NCBI RefSeq assembly: GCF_002803845.1
Contig: NZ_CP024985.1
Coordinates: 2,356,001 to 2,420,000, forward strand
Length of the DNA: 64,000 bases
Source of the DNA: Streptomyces lavendulae subsp. lavendulae
GTDB taxonomy: Bacteria > Actinomycetota > Actinomycetes > Streptomycetales > Streptomycetaceae
Reading direction: 5' to 3'
The translations under genes and the position numbers were made by a program. Under the pieces are notes generated by a model. It was given only the letters and a program-made list of their open reading frames with translations. It was not told the DNA's origin and ran no database searches. Each line of letters starts with the position of its first letter. The first letter of the stretch is position 1. Of the stretch, positions 21,288-30,566 are shown piece after piece.

Positions 21288-22564
21288 GCGCGTCCGGCAC
21301 GGGCCTCGCCGGCGCTCCGGCCGGCAAGGTCCGCCCGCTGCGCGAGAACCGCGACTTCCGGCTGCTGTGGACCGGAGCAGGCCTGTCGCTGCTCGGTTCC
21401 CGGACGAGCGCGGTCAGCTACGGGCTGCTGCTGCTCCAGACGACCGGGTCGGCCGCGGCGGCCGGCCTGGTGGCCTCCGCCGCGCTCCTGCCCAGCCTTC
21501 TGGTGCAGCTGCCCGCCGGGGTCCTCGTCGACCGCCGTGACCGCCGCCGCCTGATGATCGGCTGTGACCTGGGGCGGATCCTCGCCCTCGTGAGCGTGGT
21601 ATTGGCGGTGGCCGGCGGCCACGTGTGGCTGCCGCACCTGGCGGTGGTCGCCTTCGTCGAGGGCAGCCTCACCCTGGTCCACCAGCTCGCGGAGCGAGGC
21701 GCGGTGCGCAACCTCGTGGCACCCGAGCACCTGGGAGCCGCCTTCGCGCAGAACGAGGCGCGGGGGCGGGCGGCGGGGCTGCTCGGCGGCCCCCTCGGCA
21801 CTGTGCTGTTCACGGTCGGGGGGTGGTGCCCGTTCCTGTTCTCGGCCGTCGGCTACGCGCTGTCGCTGGGCACCCTGTCGGCGATCAGGACCCGGTTCCA
21901 GGAGGGCCGGGAGGAGTCCGGCGGGCGCAAGGTGACGGCGGAGCTGGCGGAGGGGGTCCGGTGGCTCTGGGGCAGCCGGTTCCTGCGGATCGCGCTGGCC
22001 GCCGTGGCCGGGTCCAACGTGCTCTTCCAGGTCCTGATCCTGGCCGTTCCGTTCCTGCTGCTGCAGGAGCAGGGGCGTTCCCCGGGCACGGTGGGCGTGG
22101 TGCTCGCCGTCAGCGGCGCGGGGGGCGTGCTCGGGGCGCTGAGCGCCCGTTGGTGGATGCCCCGGCTGACCCTGCGCACCGTCCTGGTCGGGAGCACTGC
22201 CGCGTGGGCCCTGCTGATGCCCGTGATGGCGGCGGCCGACGATCCGTTCGTACTGGGTGCGCTGTTCGCCGCGATGAACTACGTCGGCGGGGTGCTCAAC
22301 GTGCTGGCCTCGGTGTACCAGATACGGATTACGCCGGATGCGCTGCAGGGCCGGGCCGGGGCCACCGCGGGCCTGCTGGTCAGCGGGGCGAGCGCCCTCG
22401 GCGCGCTGGCCGGCGGCTTCGTGCTGGACGCGTGGGGTTCGCAGCGGGTGTCGCTGGGCGCCGGTCTGCTCATGGCTTCCGTCGCCCTCTCCTCGGCGGC
22501 CGCGCCGAGCGTACGGAGCGCCACGTTCCGGGCGACGGGGGACGGGGCTCCCGGCCGGGCCTGA
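21284..22564 (+). CDS. MFS exporter (EntS-like)
   Basis: A 426-residue membrane transporter with about 12 helices. The N-terminal RENRDFRLLWTGAGLSLLGS is typical of the EntS/MFS_3 group that exports siderophores and peptides. Helices are separated by short basic loops such as DRRDRRRLM between helices 2 and 3. The GTG start overlaps the NRPS stop codon (GTGA), so the two are translationally coupled. The likely task is export of, or resistance to, the NRPS product. Upstream in-frame ATGs lie inside the NRPS gene and are not used here. Confidence 0.9.
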   Translation: MSASGTGLAGAPAGKVRPLRENRDFRLLWTGAGLSLLGSRTSAVSYGLLLLQTTGSAAAAGLVASAALLPSLLVQLPAGVLVDRRDRRRLMIGCDLGRILALVSVVLAVAGGHVWLPHLAVVAFVEGSLTLVHQLAERGAVRNLVAPEHLGAAFAQNEARGRAAGLLGGPLGTVLFTVGGWCPFLFSAVGYALSLGTLSAIRTRFQEGREESGGRKVTAELAEGVRWLWGSRFLRIALAAVAGSNVLFQVLILAVPFLLLQEQGRSPGTVGVVLAVSGAGGVLGALSARWWMPRLTLRTVLVGSTAAWALLMPVMAAADDPFVLGALFAAMNYVGGVLNVLASVYQIRITPDALQGRAGATAGLLVSGASALGALAGGFVLDAWGSQRVSLGAGLLMASVALSSAAAPSVRSATFRATGDGAPGRA

Positions 22565-22578
22565 GCGGGCGGGGGAAG

Positions 22579-22619
22579 CCCCCGGCCGGGCCGCCGCTCC
22601 TGCGGGGCCCGGCCAGGGG
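22579..22619 (+). terminator. Hairpin between the MFS and P450 genes
   Basis: Arms GGCCGGGCC and GGCCCGGCC, extended by CCCC/GGGG, with a 13-nt loop. It begins ~15 bp after the MFS stop and suggests the P450 has its own promoter. Confidence 0.55.
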
Positions 22620-22741
22620 CTCCGCCGCCGGGCCCGCACGGGCGGCGATATTCGGCCGGATGGCTCAAGGGGCCTCGCCCGGAAGGGTGGCGGGCGGGCA
22701 GAATCCCCCCATCGGAGCGGGTCGACGGGGGCGGGGCGGGC

Positions 22742-24142
22742 ATGGCGGTGCGGGCGGGCGCGGAAGCGGGCGGGGGCGCGGGGGCCGAGGTCCCCGAGCT
22801 CGAAGGGGGGTCGCTGCTCGGGTCGCTGCTCGATCTCAAGGCCGACTCACTCGGCACCTATCTGCGCGCCCGCGCACGGCACGGCGACGTCGTACGGATC
22901 ACGGCCGGGCCGCCCGGACTGCGCGCCGAGCTGTACTGCGTCTTCTCCGCGGAGGGCGCCCAGCGGGTGCTGGCCACCGAGTCCGCCAACTTCCGCAAGG
23001 ACAACCCCTTCTACCAGGAGATCCGGGAGTCCTTCGGCAACGGCCTGCTGACCAGCCAGGACGAGGACTACCTGCGCCAGCGCCGGCTCGTGCAGCCGCT
23101 GTTCACCCGCAAGCGGGTGGACGGCTACGCCGACGCCGTCGCCGCCGAGACCGCGAGCACCCTCGCGGGCTGGGAGGAGCGCGGGGACGCGGTCGTCGAC
23201 GTCGGCGAGCAGATGACGCACCTGGCCCTGCGCGCCGTGGCCCGGATCCTCTTCGGCACCGACGTGGACGCCACGGTGGACGTCGTGGACCGGTGCTTCC
23301 CCGTGATCACCGAGTACGTGCTGCGCCGCGGCTACTCCCCCGCCAACGTGCCGCGCGGCTGGCCGACCCCGGGCAACCGGCGGGCGGCGGCGGCCATGGA
23401 GGAGCTGTACGCCGTCTGCGACGGGATCATCTCGGCGCGCCGGGACGCCCCGGACGGGCAGGGTGCGGGCGGCGAGGACCTGCTGACCCTGCTCGCCGCC
23501 GCGCAGAGCGGGGACGACGCCGGCTTCGACGCGGCCGAACTGCGCGACCAGGTACTGATCTTCCTGCTGGCCGGCCACGAGACGACCGCCACCTCGCTGG
23601 CCTTCGCCCTGCACCTGCTCGGCCGCCATCCCGAGGAGCAGGCGCGGGCTCGCGAGGAGGTCTCCCGCGTGCTGGGCGACCGTACGCCGCAGGCCGCGGA
23701 CCTGGACCGGCTCCCGTACCTCACCCAGGTGCTCAAGGAGGCGATGCGGCTCTACCCGGCCGCCCCCGTCATCGGCCGCGAGGCCGTGGCCGCCACCGTG
23801 ATCGACGGGCACACCGTCCCGGCGGGTGCCACCGTGATCCTCGCGCCCTGGGTGACGCACCGCCACCCCCGCTACTGGAGCGACCCGGACCGTTTCGACC
23901 CCGGCCGTTTCGCCCCGGAGGCGGAGGCGGCCCGCCCCCGCTACGCCTGGTTCCCCTTCGGCGGCGGCCCGCGCGCCTGCATCGGGCAGCACTTCTCGAT
24001 GCTGGAGTCGGTGATCGCGCTGGCGATGGTGCTGCGCGCCTACGAGTTCGAGGCGGTGGACACCGAGGTGCCGGTGAGCGCCGGGATCACCCTGCGCACG
24101 ACGGGCCCGGCCCGCTGCCGGATCCGCCGCGTGCGGCCCTGA
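22742..24142 (+). CDS. Cytochrome P450
   Basis: Haem monooxygenase, 466 residues, soluble. The I-helix oxygen-binding motif is AGHETT near residue 276, the K-helix ExxR lies in KEAMRLYP, and the haem-ligand loop is FPFGGGPRACIG with Cys413 as axial ligand. The sequence is closer to the broad CYP4/CYP102-like group of bacterial P450s than to macrolide-type enzymes. It lies 177 bp after the NRPS-MFS pair in the same direction, so it could tailor the peptide, but a hairpin between them makes co-transcription doubtful. The start has only a weak G-rich ribosome-binding site. No ferredoxin gene is adjacent. Confidence 0.93.
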   Translation: MAVRAGAEAGGGAGAEVPELEGGSLLGSLLDLKADSLGTYLRARARHGDVVRITAGPPGLRAELYCVFSAEGAQRVLATESANFRKDNPFYQEIRESFGNGLLTSQDEDYLRQRRLVQPLFTRKRVDGYADAVAAETASTLAGWEERGDAVVDVGEQMTHLALRAVARILFGTDVDATVDVVDRCFPVITEYVLRRGYSPANVPRGWPTPGNRRAAAAMEELYAVCDGIISARRDAPDGQGAGGEDLLTLLAAAQSGDDAGFDAAELRDQVLIFLLAGHETTATSLAFALHLLGRHPEEQARAREEVSRVLGDRTPQAADLDRLPYLTQVLKEAMRLYPAAPVIGREAVAATVIDGHTVPAGATVILAPWVTHRHPRYWSDPDRFDPGRFAPEAEAARPRYAWFPFGGGPRACIGQHFSMLESVIALAMVLRAYEFEAVDTEVPVSAGITLRTTGPARCRIRRVRP

Positions 24143-24148
24143 GGCGGA

Positions 24149-24727
24149 TCAGCGGTAGTCGTCCGGGTGGTCCTGCATCCAGGTGTTGATCTCGTCGCGG
24201 GTGCCGATGAGGGTGCTCTGGTGCTTCTTCAGGTTCTCGAAGGTACGGTCGCCGCCGAGCTCCCGGTCGAGCTTGGCCACGGCGGCGATCGGCTCCGGGA
24301 AATGGCCGGGGCCCTTCGGGTCGGCCTTCATCGCGCGGTCCATGCGGTGGAGTTCGTCGTGGACCCGGCCCAGGAAGTAGGCGCAGTTCCCCGGGGTGCA
24401 GGACTCGCCGAGGGTGGCCTGGAGCCCGGCGAAGGCGTCCCGGACCTTCTCCGGCCCGGGGGCTACGGGCGCGGCGTCGCCGGCCGGGGGCGACATGGGC
24501 GGGGTGCCCCCCGGAACGCGCGGCGAGGGCGCTGCGTCCGCGGCGGGCGGGCCGGACGCGGTGGACGCCGGTGACGGGCCGGACACCGGCGAGGCGGCGG
24601 ACGCGGGCGACGGGGCCGAGGAGGCCTTGGGCGTCGCGTCGTTGCCGCAGGCGGCGGTGAACCCCGCCAGGGACAGCGCCAGTACGGCGGTGGCCGCCCG
24701 GCGGGCGGTGGTGGTGGACCTGGACAT
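24149..24727 (-). CDS. Putative secreted lipoprotein, unknown function
   Basis: 192 residues. The N-terminus is a signal peptide with Ala/Leu core ending in GFTAAC, a weak lipobox that would leave Cys27 lipidated. Residues ~28-100 are a low-complexity Ala/Ser/Pro linker. The C-terminal ~90 residues look folded and helical, with a Cys pair in SCTPGNCAYFLG and the ending NTWMQDHPDDYR. I do not recognise the family. It is convergent with the P450 gene (6 bp between stops) and follows the DHA2 transporter gene by 33 bp in the same direction, so the two may be co-transcribed. Confidence 0.7.
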   Translation of the reverse strand: MSRSTTTARRAATAVLALSLAGFTAACGNDATPKASSAPSPASAASPVSGPSPASTASGPPAADAAPSPRVPGGTPPMSPPAGDAAPVAPGPEKVRDAFAGLQATLGESCTPGNCAYFLGRVHDELHRMDRAMKADPKGPGHFPEPIAAVAKLDRELGGDRTFENLKKHQSTLIGTRDEINTWMQDHPDDYR

Positions 24728-24760
24728 CGGATTCCCCCCGAAGTGCGATGATCAACGACC

Positions 24761-26326
24761 CTACCCGCCCGTTTCCCCCTGGACGGCCGCCGGGGTGTGG
24801 TTCCCCTGGAGCCGTGCGAGGTCCGAGGGCCGGACCTGGATCACGAACACGGCGATGGCCGCGCCGATCAGGGTGAAGGCGGCGGCCGCCACGAAGGCCG
24901 TGCTCACTCCGGAGGTGAGCACCTGGTCGGCCCAGGGCGCGGGGAGCTGGTGGGTGCGCAGGAAGGCGAGCTTCTGTTCGGGGGTGGAGGAGCGCAGGAA
25001 GTCCGGGACCTGTTCCTTGGCCTCGTTGCGGCTGGCCGTGCCGAACACGGTGACCAGGATGGAGAGGCCGAGCGAGCCGCCTATCTGCTGCATCGTGTTG
25101 AGCAGCCCGGACGCGGCGCCCGATTCCCGGTCGGGCACGTTGGACAGGGCCATCAGCGTCAGCGAGACGAACTGCAGGCCCATGCCGGTGGCGAAGACCA
25201 GCATCGGGCCGAGGATGCTGCCCGGGTACGTGGAGTCGACGTCGATCCGGGTCAGCCAGGCCAGCCCGGCCGCACAGCACAGGGCTCCGGTGACCATGAA
25301 GGGTTTGGGCCCGAACCTGGGCAGCAGCTGCGAGGTGACGCCGGCGGCCACCGCGATCATCACGCTGACCGGCAGGAAGGCGAGCCCCGCCTGCAGCGGG
25401 CTGAAGCCGAGGACGTCCTGCACGAAGAGCGTGAGGAAGAAGAACATGCCGAAGATCGCGCAGGCGAGGAAGAGCATGATCCCGTAGGTGCCGGCCCGGT
25501 TGCGGTCGGCGAACATGTGCAGCGGGGTGATCGGCTGCGGCGAGCGCCGCTCGTTGAGGACGAAGAGGGAGAGCAGGACCGCGGCGGCGACGAAGGAGCC
25601 GATCGTGTAGGGGTCGCCCCAGCCCTCCTGGGAGGCGCGGATGAACCCGTAGACGAGGGAGACCATGCCGGTGGTCGACAGCAGTGCGCCGGCGAGGTCG
25701 AAGTGTCCGGGACGGCGTTCGGATTCGTGCAGGACCCGTGTGGCGAGCACGGCGATCAGCACGGCGATGGGGACGTTGACGAAGAACACCCAGCGCCAGT
25801 TGAGCCATTCGACGAGGATGCCGCCCGCGAGGAGGCCGATCGCGCCGCCGCCCGCCGAGACGGCGGAGAACACGCCGAAGGCCCGGTTGCGGGCCGGGCC
25901 TTCGCGGAAGGTGGTGGTGATCAGGGCGAGCGCGGTGGGTGAGGCGATGGCGCCGCCGACGCCCTGGAGGGCCCGGGCCGCCAACAGCTGGCCCTCGTTC
26001 TGGGCGAGGCCGCCGAGCAGGGAGGCGAGGCCGAAGAGCAGGACACCGAAGATGAAGACGCGCTTGCGGCCGAGGATGTCGCCGGTCCGCCCGCCGAGCA
26101 GGAGCAGTCCGCCGAAGGTGAGGGTGTACGCGTTGACCACCCAGGACAGGCTCTCCGTCGAGAAGTCGAGCGCGGTCTGGATGTGTGGTAGCGCGATGTT
26201 CACGATGGTGATGTCGAGAACGACCATGAGCTGGCAGGAGGCGATCACGAACAGGGCCAGCCCTTTTCCGCCCCCTCGGACCGTGCCGTCGGTCCCCTTG
26301 TTGGTCGGCAGAGCGTTCGGGTCCAC
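24761..26326 (-). CDS. DHA2-family MFS drug/metabolite exporter (EmrB/QacA type)
   Basis: A 521-residue proton-driven exporter with about 14 membrane helices. Motif A appears as GGRTGDILGRKRVF, and helix 1 carries LDITIVNIALPHIQ, the signature of the EmrB/QacA group. The cytoplasmic N-terminus and C-terminus are short. It is divergent from the S9 peptidase gene. The 100-bp gap holds one copy of the 17-bp operator found throughout the collagen/hydroxyproline block, so it may share that regulation. The exported substrate is unknown. Confidence 0.9.
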   Translation of the reverse strand: MDPNALPTNKGTDGTVRGGGKGLALFVIASCQLMVVLDITIVNIALPHIQTALDFSTESLSWVVNAYTLTFGGLLLLGGRTGDILGRKRVFIFGVLLFGLASLLGGLAQNEGQLLAARALQGVGGAIASPTALALITTTFREGPARNRAFGVFSAVSAGGGAIGLLAGGILVEWLNWRWVFFVNVPIAVLIAVLATRVLHESERRPGHFDLAGALLSTTGMVSLVYGFIRASQEGWGDPYTIGSFVAAAVLLSLFVLNERRSPQPITPLHMFADRNRAGTYGIMLFLACAIFGMFFFLTLFVQDVLGFSPLQAGLAFLPVSVMIAVAAGVTSQLLPRFGPKPFMVTGALCCAAGLAWLTRIDVDSTYPGSILGPMLVFATGMGLQFVSLTLMALSNVPDRESGAASGLLNTMQQIGGSLGLSILVTVFGTASRNEAKEQVPDFLRSSTPEQKLAFLRTHQLPAPWADQVLTSGVSTAFVAAAAFTLIGAAIAVFVIQVRPSDLARLQGNHTPAAVQGETGG

Positions 26327-26393
26327 TAGTCGACGCTATGCCCGCACTCCGGGGGTCACCACTCGAACGGCCCAGTCCTCCGCCGCGCTCTAT

Positions 26394-26410
26394 GCTATGT
26401 GATATTGCAC
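26394..26410. promoter_or_regulatory. Shared 17-bp operator, copy A (S9 peptidase / DHA2 exporter)
   Basis: On the minus strand GTGCAATATCACATAGC. It matches the six-copy consensus GTACAATKTCACATTAC at 14 positions. It ends 16 bp before the ATG of the S9 peptidase and lies ~70 bp before the exporter start. Confidence 0.65.
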
Positions 26411-26426
26411 ATGCCAGACTGAGATC

Positions 26427-28490
26427 ATGGACGACTTCCTCAGGCTCTCCGCCGACACGGCCCGGTTCACCCACGGAGCGCCCCGCGCCCTCGCGTTCGG
26501 CGACGACGGCCGCCTCCTGTGGTTCCTGCGCTCGACGGGGCCCGTCGACGCCCTCGAATCCCTCTGGGTGCTCGACACCGCCACCGGCACCGAAACCCTG
26601 CTCGCCGACCCCCGCGCGCTCTCCCCCGAGCCCGGAGAACTCCCCGTCACCGAACGGCGCCTGCGCGAACGCACCCGGCTCGTCGCCGCCGGGATCGGCT
26701 CGTACGCCCTCTCCGGCGACGGCCGCAGCGCCGTCTTCCCCCTGTACGGGCGGCTCTACCGGGTCACCGGGGACGGCGCCGGGGGGCCCGCGGAGATACC
26801 CGCCGCCGGCCCCGCCCTCGACCCGCGCCCCAACGCCGACGGCTCGCGCACCGCGTACGTCGCCGACGACGCCCTCCACGTCGCCCCGGGCGGCCGGATC
26901 AGCCCCGACGACGGGGCCCGCTGGGGCGTCGCCGAGTTCGCCGCCGCCGAGGAACTCGGGCGCGCCCGCGGCCACTGGTGGTCCCCCGACGGGGTCACCC
27001 TGCTCGCCGCCCGGGTCGACGAGAGCGCCCTGCAGCGGCGCTGGTTCGCCGACCCTGCCCACCCGGAGCTGCCCGCCGAGGACTTCGCCTACCCCGAGGC
27101 GGGCGGCCCCAACGCCGACGTCCAGCTGTGGGTGCTCGGCCCGGACGGCGGCCGGGTGCGCCTCGACTGGGACGCCGCCACCCACCCCTACGTCTCGGAC
27201 GCCGGATGGGAGTCGCCGACGGAAATCCTGCTGACCGTCCAGGACCGGCTCCAGCGCAGCGTCCTGCTGCTCAGCGCCGACCCGGCCACCGGCCGCACCC
27301 GGGAGCTGTCGGCCACCACGCACCCCCAGTGGGTGGACCCCCTGGTGCCCGGCACCCCGGCCCGGCTGCCCGACGGGCGGATGCTCACCGCCGCCGACAC
27401 CCCCGGCGGGGCCGCGCGCGGCCTGGCCCTCGACGGGAAGCCGCTCACCGGTGACGGGATCCAGGTCCGCCGCGTGGCCGGGATCCACGAGGGGCGACTG
27501 CTGATCGAGGCCGGACTGCGCGACCCCGCCGAGCAGCAGGTGCTGCTGCTGGACCCGGACACCGGCGCGCCGACCCCGCTCGCCGACGGGCCGGGCGTGC
27601 ACTCCGTGCAGGCCTCCTCCGGAACGCTGCTGCTGACCTCCGCCGACGCCGACGGCTTCCGGCGCACCGTGCGCACCGCCGACGGGCGCGCGTTCGTCCC
27701 CCGCGACCTGTCGGCGCCGCTGCCGTACCGGGTGGTCCCCGTCCTGGAGCGGGTCACCGAGCACGGCGTGCCCACCGCCCTCGTACTGCCGCGCGACCAC
27801 GTCCCCGGGCGGCGGCTGCCCGTGCTGATGGACAGCTACGGCGGCCCCGGCTTCCAGGACGTGTCCGCCGAGCCTCGCCGCTGGCAGGCCCGGCAGTGGT
27901 GGGCCGACCAGGGCTTCGCGGTGGTCACCGTCGACAACCGGGGCACCCCCTACGTCTCCCCCGCCTTCACCCACGCGATGTACCGGGGCTTCTCCGAGGT
28001 CACCCTGGAGGACCAGGTCGCGGCCCTGCGGGCCCTCGGCGCCCGCCACGGCGACCTGGACCTCGGCCGGGTCGGCGTACGCGGCTGGTCCTACGGCGGC
28101 TACCTGGCGGCGATGGCCGTGCTGCGCCGTCCGGACGTCTTCCACGCGGCGGCCGCGGGGGCCGCTCCGACCGACTTCCGGCACTACGACACGGCGTACA
28201 CCGAGCGGTACCTGGGGCTGCCGCAGGAACACCCCGAGGTGTACGAGCGGGACTGCCTGCTCCCCGACGCGCCGCAGCTGACCCGGCCGCTGCTGCTGGT
28301 CACGGGCCTGGCCGACGACAACGTCCACCCCTCCCACACCCTGCGCCTGTCCCGCGCCCTGACCGACGCGGGCCGCCCGCACCAGCTGCTGGCCCTGCCG
28401 GGCGTCACCCACATGACCCCGGGCGGGACCCGCGAGAAGGTGATGGCCCAGGAACTGGCCTTCTTCCGGCGCGAGCTGGCCGTCTCCTAG
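26427..28490 (+). CDS. S9 family dipeptidyl-peptidase IV / prolyl oligopeptidase-like
   Basis: Serine peptidase of 687 residues that cuts short peptides after proline. A DPP-IV N-terminal beta-propeller (~1-440, with an acidic FAAAEELG stretch that could hold the free N-terminus) is followed by an alpha/beta hydrolase. The triad is Ser555 (GWSYGGY), Asp630 (ADDNVHP) and His662 (VTHMTP). There is no signal peptide, so it acts in the cytosol on imported peptides. A copy of the shared 17-bp operator lies 16 bp upstream of the start, and the gene is convergent with the peptide ABC importer genes. Collagen fragments (Gly-Pro-Hyp type) are plausible substrates. Confidence 0.92.
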   Translation: MDDFLRLSADTARFTHGAPRALAFGDDGRLLWFLRSTGPVDALESLWVLDTATGTETLLADPRALSPEPGELPVTERRLRERTRLVAAGIGSYALSGDGRSAVFPLYGRLYRVTGDGAGGPAEIPAAGPALDPRPNADGSRTAYVADDALHVAPGGRISPDDGARWGVAEFAAAEELGRARGHWWSPDGVTLLAARVDESALQRRWFADPAHPELPAEDFAYPEAGGPNADVQLWVLGPDGGRVRLDWDAATHPYVSDAGWESPTEILLTVQDRLQRSVLLLSADPATGRTRELSATTHPQWVDPLVPGTPARLPDGRMLTAADTPGGAARGLALDGKPLTGDGIQVRRVAGIHEGRLLIEAGLRDPAEQQVLLLDPDTGAPTPLADGPGVHSVQASSGTLLLTSADADGFRRTVRTADGRAFVPRDLSAPLPYRVVPVLERVTEHGVPTALVLPRDHVPGRRLPVLMDSYGGPGFQDVSAEPRRWQARQWWADQGFAVVTVDNRGTPYVSPAFTHAMYRGFSEVTLEDQVAALRALGARHGDLDLGRVGVRGWSYGGYLAAMAVLRRPDVFHAAAAGAAPTDFRHYDTAYTERYLGLPQEHPEVYERDCLLPDAPQLTRPLLLVTGLADDNVHPSHTLRLSRALTDAGRPHQLLALPGVTHMTPGGTREKVMAQELAFFRRELAVS

Positions 28491-28514
28491 CGGTAAGCGG
28501 TACGCGGTAAGCGA

Positions 28515-28548
28515 AGGGCCCCGCGGACGGCTTCGTCCGCGGGGCCCT
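28515..28548. terminator. Bidirectional terminator between S9 peptidase and peptide ABC operon
   Basis: A perfect 15-bp stem (AGGGCCCCGCGGACG with its complement) and a GCTT loop, 24 bp after the peptidase stop and 21 bp after the ABC operon's last stop. Arms are flanked by AAG and CCTTCTTCC, so it can serve both strands. Confidence 0.85.
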
Positions 28549-28569
28549 CCTTCTTCCCCTGGATCCCCG

Positions 28570-29562
28570 TCAGTCACCGGGGAAGTGGCAGGCCACCTCT
28601 CGGGAGGCGGCGATCCGCAGGAGCGGGCGCTCCGTGCGGCAGATGTCCTGCGCCTTGGAGCACCTGGGGTGGAAGGTGCAGCCCGGGGGCGGGGCCGCCG
28701 GGCTCGGCGGGTCGCCGAGCAGGACGATCCGCTCGCGCCGCCGCTCCGCCGCCGGATCGGGCAGCGGGACGGCCGACAGCAGTGCCCTGGTGTAGGGGTG
28801 CTGCGGGTCCTCGTAGAGGGACTTCTTGTCCCCGATCTCGACGATCCGGCCGAGGTACATGACGGCGACCCGGTCGCTGACCCGTTTGACGACCGAGAGG
28901 TCGTGCGCGATGAACACGTAGGCGAGGCCCAGTTCGGCGCGCAGCCGCTCCATCAGGTTGACGATCTGCGCCTGGACGGAGACGTCGAGGGCGGAGACCG
29001 GCTCGTCCGCGACGACGAGGCGGGGGTTGGTGGCCAGGGAGCGGGCGATGCCGATGCGCTGGGCCTGGCCGCCGGAGAACTCGTGCGGGTAGCGGTCGAT
29101 GTGCTCCGGGATCAGTCCGGTCAGCTCCATCAGATCGGCGGCCCGGCGGCGGGCGTCCGCCGCGCTCCAGCCCTGCACCAGCAGCGGGTCGGAGATGATC
29201 CGGGCCACGGTCTGGCGGGGGTTGAGGGAGGAGTGCGGGTCCTGGAAGACCATCTGGATGTTCTTGCGCAGGGGCCGCAGGGCGCCCTGGGAGAGCCGGC
29301 TGATGTCCTTGCCGTCGAAGGTGACGCTGCCGGAGGTGGGTTGCAGCAGCCGCACCAGCATCCGGCCGGTGGTGGACTTGCCGCAGCCCGATTCCCCGAC
29401 CAGGCCGAGGGTCCGGCCGGCGGCCAGGTCGAAGGAGATGCCGTCGACGGCCCGCACGGGCGCGCCGCGGCGGCCGGTCAGGGCGCGCCGGCCGGGGAAG
29501 GTCATGGTCAGGTCCCGTACGGAGAGCAGGGGACGCTCGTCGGTGGTGTCGGTGCCGGTCAT
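28570..29562 (-). CDS. Peptide ABC transporter ATP-binding protein (OppF/DppF)
   Basis: ATPase subunit of the oligopeptide importer, 330 residues. Walker A GESGCGKST, signature FSGGQAQR and Walker B LVVADEP are all present. The C-terminal OppF extension has FHPRCSKAQDIC, the cysteine-rich segment typical of this subunit. Its ATG overlaps the stop of the OppD gene by four bases (ATGA). It is the last gene of the five-gene operon headed by the binding protein. Confidence 0.95.
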   Translation of the reverse strand: MTGTDTTDERPLLSVRDLTMTFPGRRALTGRRGAPVRAVDGISFDLAAGRTLGLVGESGCGKSTTGRMLVRLLQPTSGSVTFDGKDISRLSQGALRPLRKNIQMVFQDPHSSLNPRQTVARIISDPLLVQGWSAADARRRAADLMELTGLIPEHIDRYPHEFSGGQAQRIGIARSLATNPRLVVADEPVSALDVSVQAQIVNLMERLRAELGLAYVFIAHDLSVVKRVSDRVAVMYLGRIVEIGDKKSLYEDPQHPYTRALLSAVPLPDPAAERRRERIVLLGDPPSPAAPPPGCTFHPRCSKAQDICRTERPLLRIAASREVACHFPGD

Positions 29563-30566
29563 CGGACCGCCTCCTCGGGGGTGCGCGCTCCCGCGAAGTG
29601 GCAGGCCACGTCGTGCCGAGGGCCGCCGTCCCCGTACGGGACGAACAGCGGTCGTTCCTCGGTGCAGCGGGCGGCGGCCCGGGGGCAGCGGGGGGCGAAG
29701 GCGCAGCCCGGGGCGGGGGCCAACAGGGACGGCGGGGAGCCGGGGATGGAGGGCAGGGGGGCGTCGTCGGGGGTGTCGAGGCGGGGCAGGGAGTCGAGCA
29801 GGCCCCGGGTGTAGGGGTGGGCGGGCTCGGCGAACAGCGCGTCGGCGGAGGCCTGTTCGGCGGCGCGGCCGCCGTACATGACGAGCACCTCGTGGGCGAC
29901 CCGGGCGACCACCCCGAGGTCGTGGGTGATCATCACGACGCCGAGGCCGCGCTCCTGCTGGAGGCGGGCGATCAGCTCCAGGATCTGCGCCTGCACGGTG
30001 ACGTCGAGGGCGGTGGTCGGCTCGTCGGCGATCAGCAGGTCGGGTTCGCAGGCCAGTGCCATGGCGATCATGGCGCGCTGGCGCATGCCGCCGGAGAACT
30101 GGTGCGGATACTCCCCCGCGCGGCGGGCCGGTTCGGGGATGCCGACCTCGCCGAGCATGTCCACCGCGCGTTTGCGGGCGGCGGCCCGCCCGGCCCGGAA
30201 GTGGACCCGGAAGTGCTCGGCGATCTGCTCGCCGACGGTGTAGTAGGGGTGCAGGCTGGACAGCGGGTCCTGGAAGATCATGGCCATCCGGCGGCCGCGC
30301 ACGGCGGACAGCTCCTTCTCGGAGAGTCCGGTGAGTTCCCGCCCGGCGAGGCTGACGGATCCGGTGACCTCGGCGCCGGCCCGGTGCAGGCCCATGACGG
30401 CGAGCGAGGTGACGGACTTGCCGGAGCCGGATTCGCCGACGATGCCCAGGGTGCGCCCGGCCTCGACGGTGAAGCCGAGGGAGTCGACGGCCCGGACGGT
30501 GCCGCGCGGGGTGGTGAACGTGACGCGCAGGTCACGTACTTCGAGCAGGGGCGGTGCGGCGGTCAT
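29559..30566 (-). CDS. Peptide ABC transporter ATP-binding protein (OppD/DppD)
   Basis: Second ATPase subunit, 335 residues. Walker A GESGSGKSV, signature FSGGMRQR, Walker B LLIADEPTTALD, and the C-terminal CAFAPRCPRAAARC segment. I start it at the ATG at 30566, which shares one base with the stop of the preceding permease gene; the longer in-frame reading upstream runs through the permease gene in another frame and is not coding. It works as a heterodimer with the OppF subunit to power both permeases. Confidence 0.95.
   Translation of the reverse strand: MTAAPPLLEVRDLRVTFTTPRGTVRAVDSLGFTVEAGRTLGIVGESGSGKSVTSLAVMGLHRAGAEVTGSVSLAGRELTGLSEKELSAVRGRRMAMIFQDPLSSLHPYYTVGEQIAEHFRVHFRAGRAAARKRAVDMLGEVGIPEPARRAGEYPHQFSGGMRQRAMIAMALACEPDLLIADEPTTALDVTVQAQILELIARLQQERGLGVVMITHDLGVVARVAHEVLVMYGGRAAEQASADALFAEPAHPYTRGLLDSLPRLDTPDDAPLPSIPGSPPSLLAPAPGCAFAPRCPRAAARCTEERPLFVPYGDGGPRHDVACHFAGARTPEEAVR

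Noticed and set aside
24149..26326. The lipoprotein and DHA2 exporter as part of the NRPS cluster
   Set aside because: They are on the opposite strand, convergent with the P450, and the exporter's upstream region carries the collagen-regulon operator instead.
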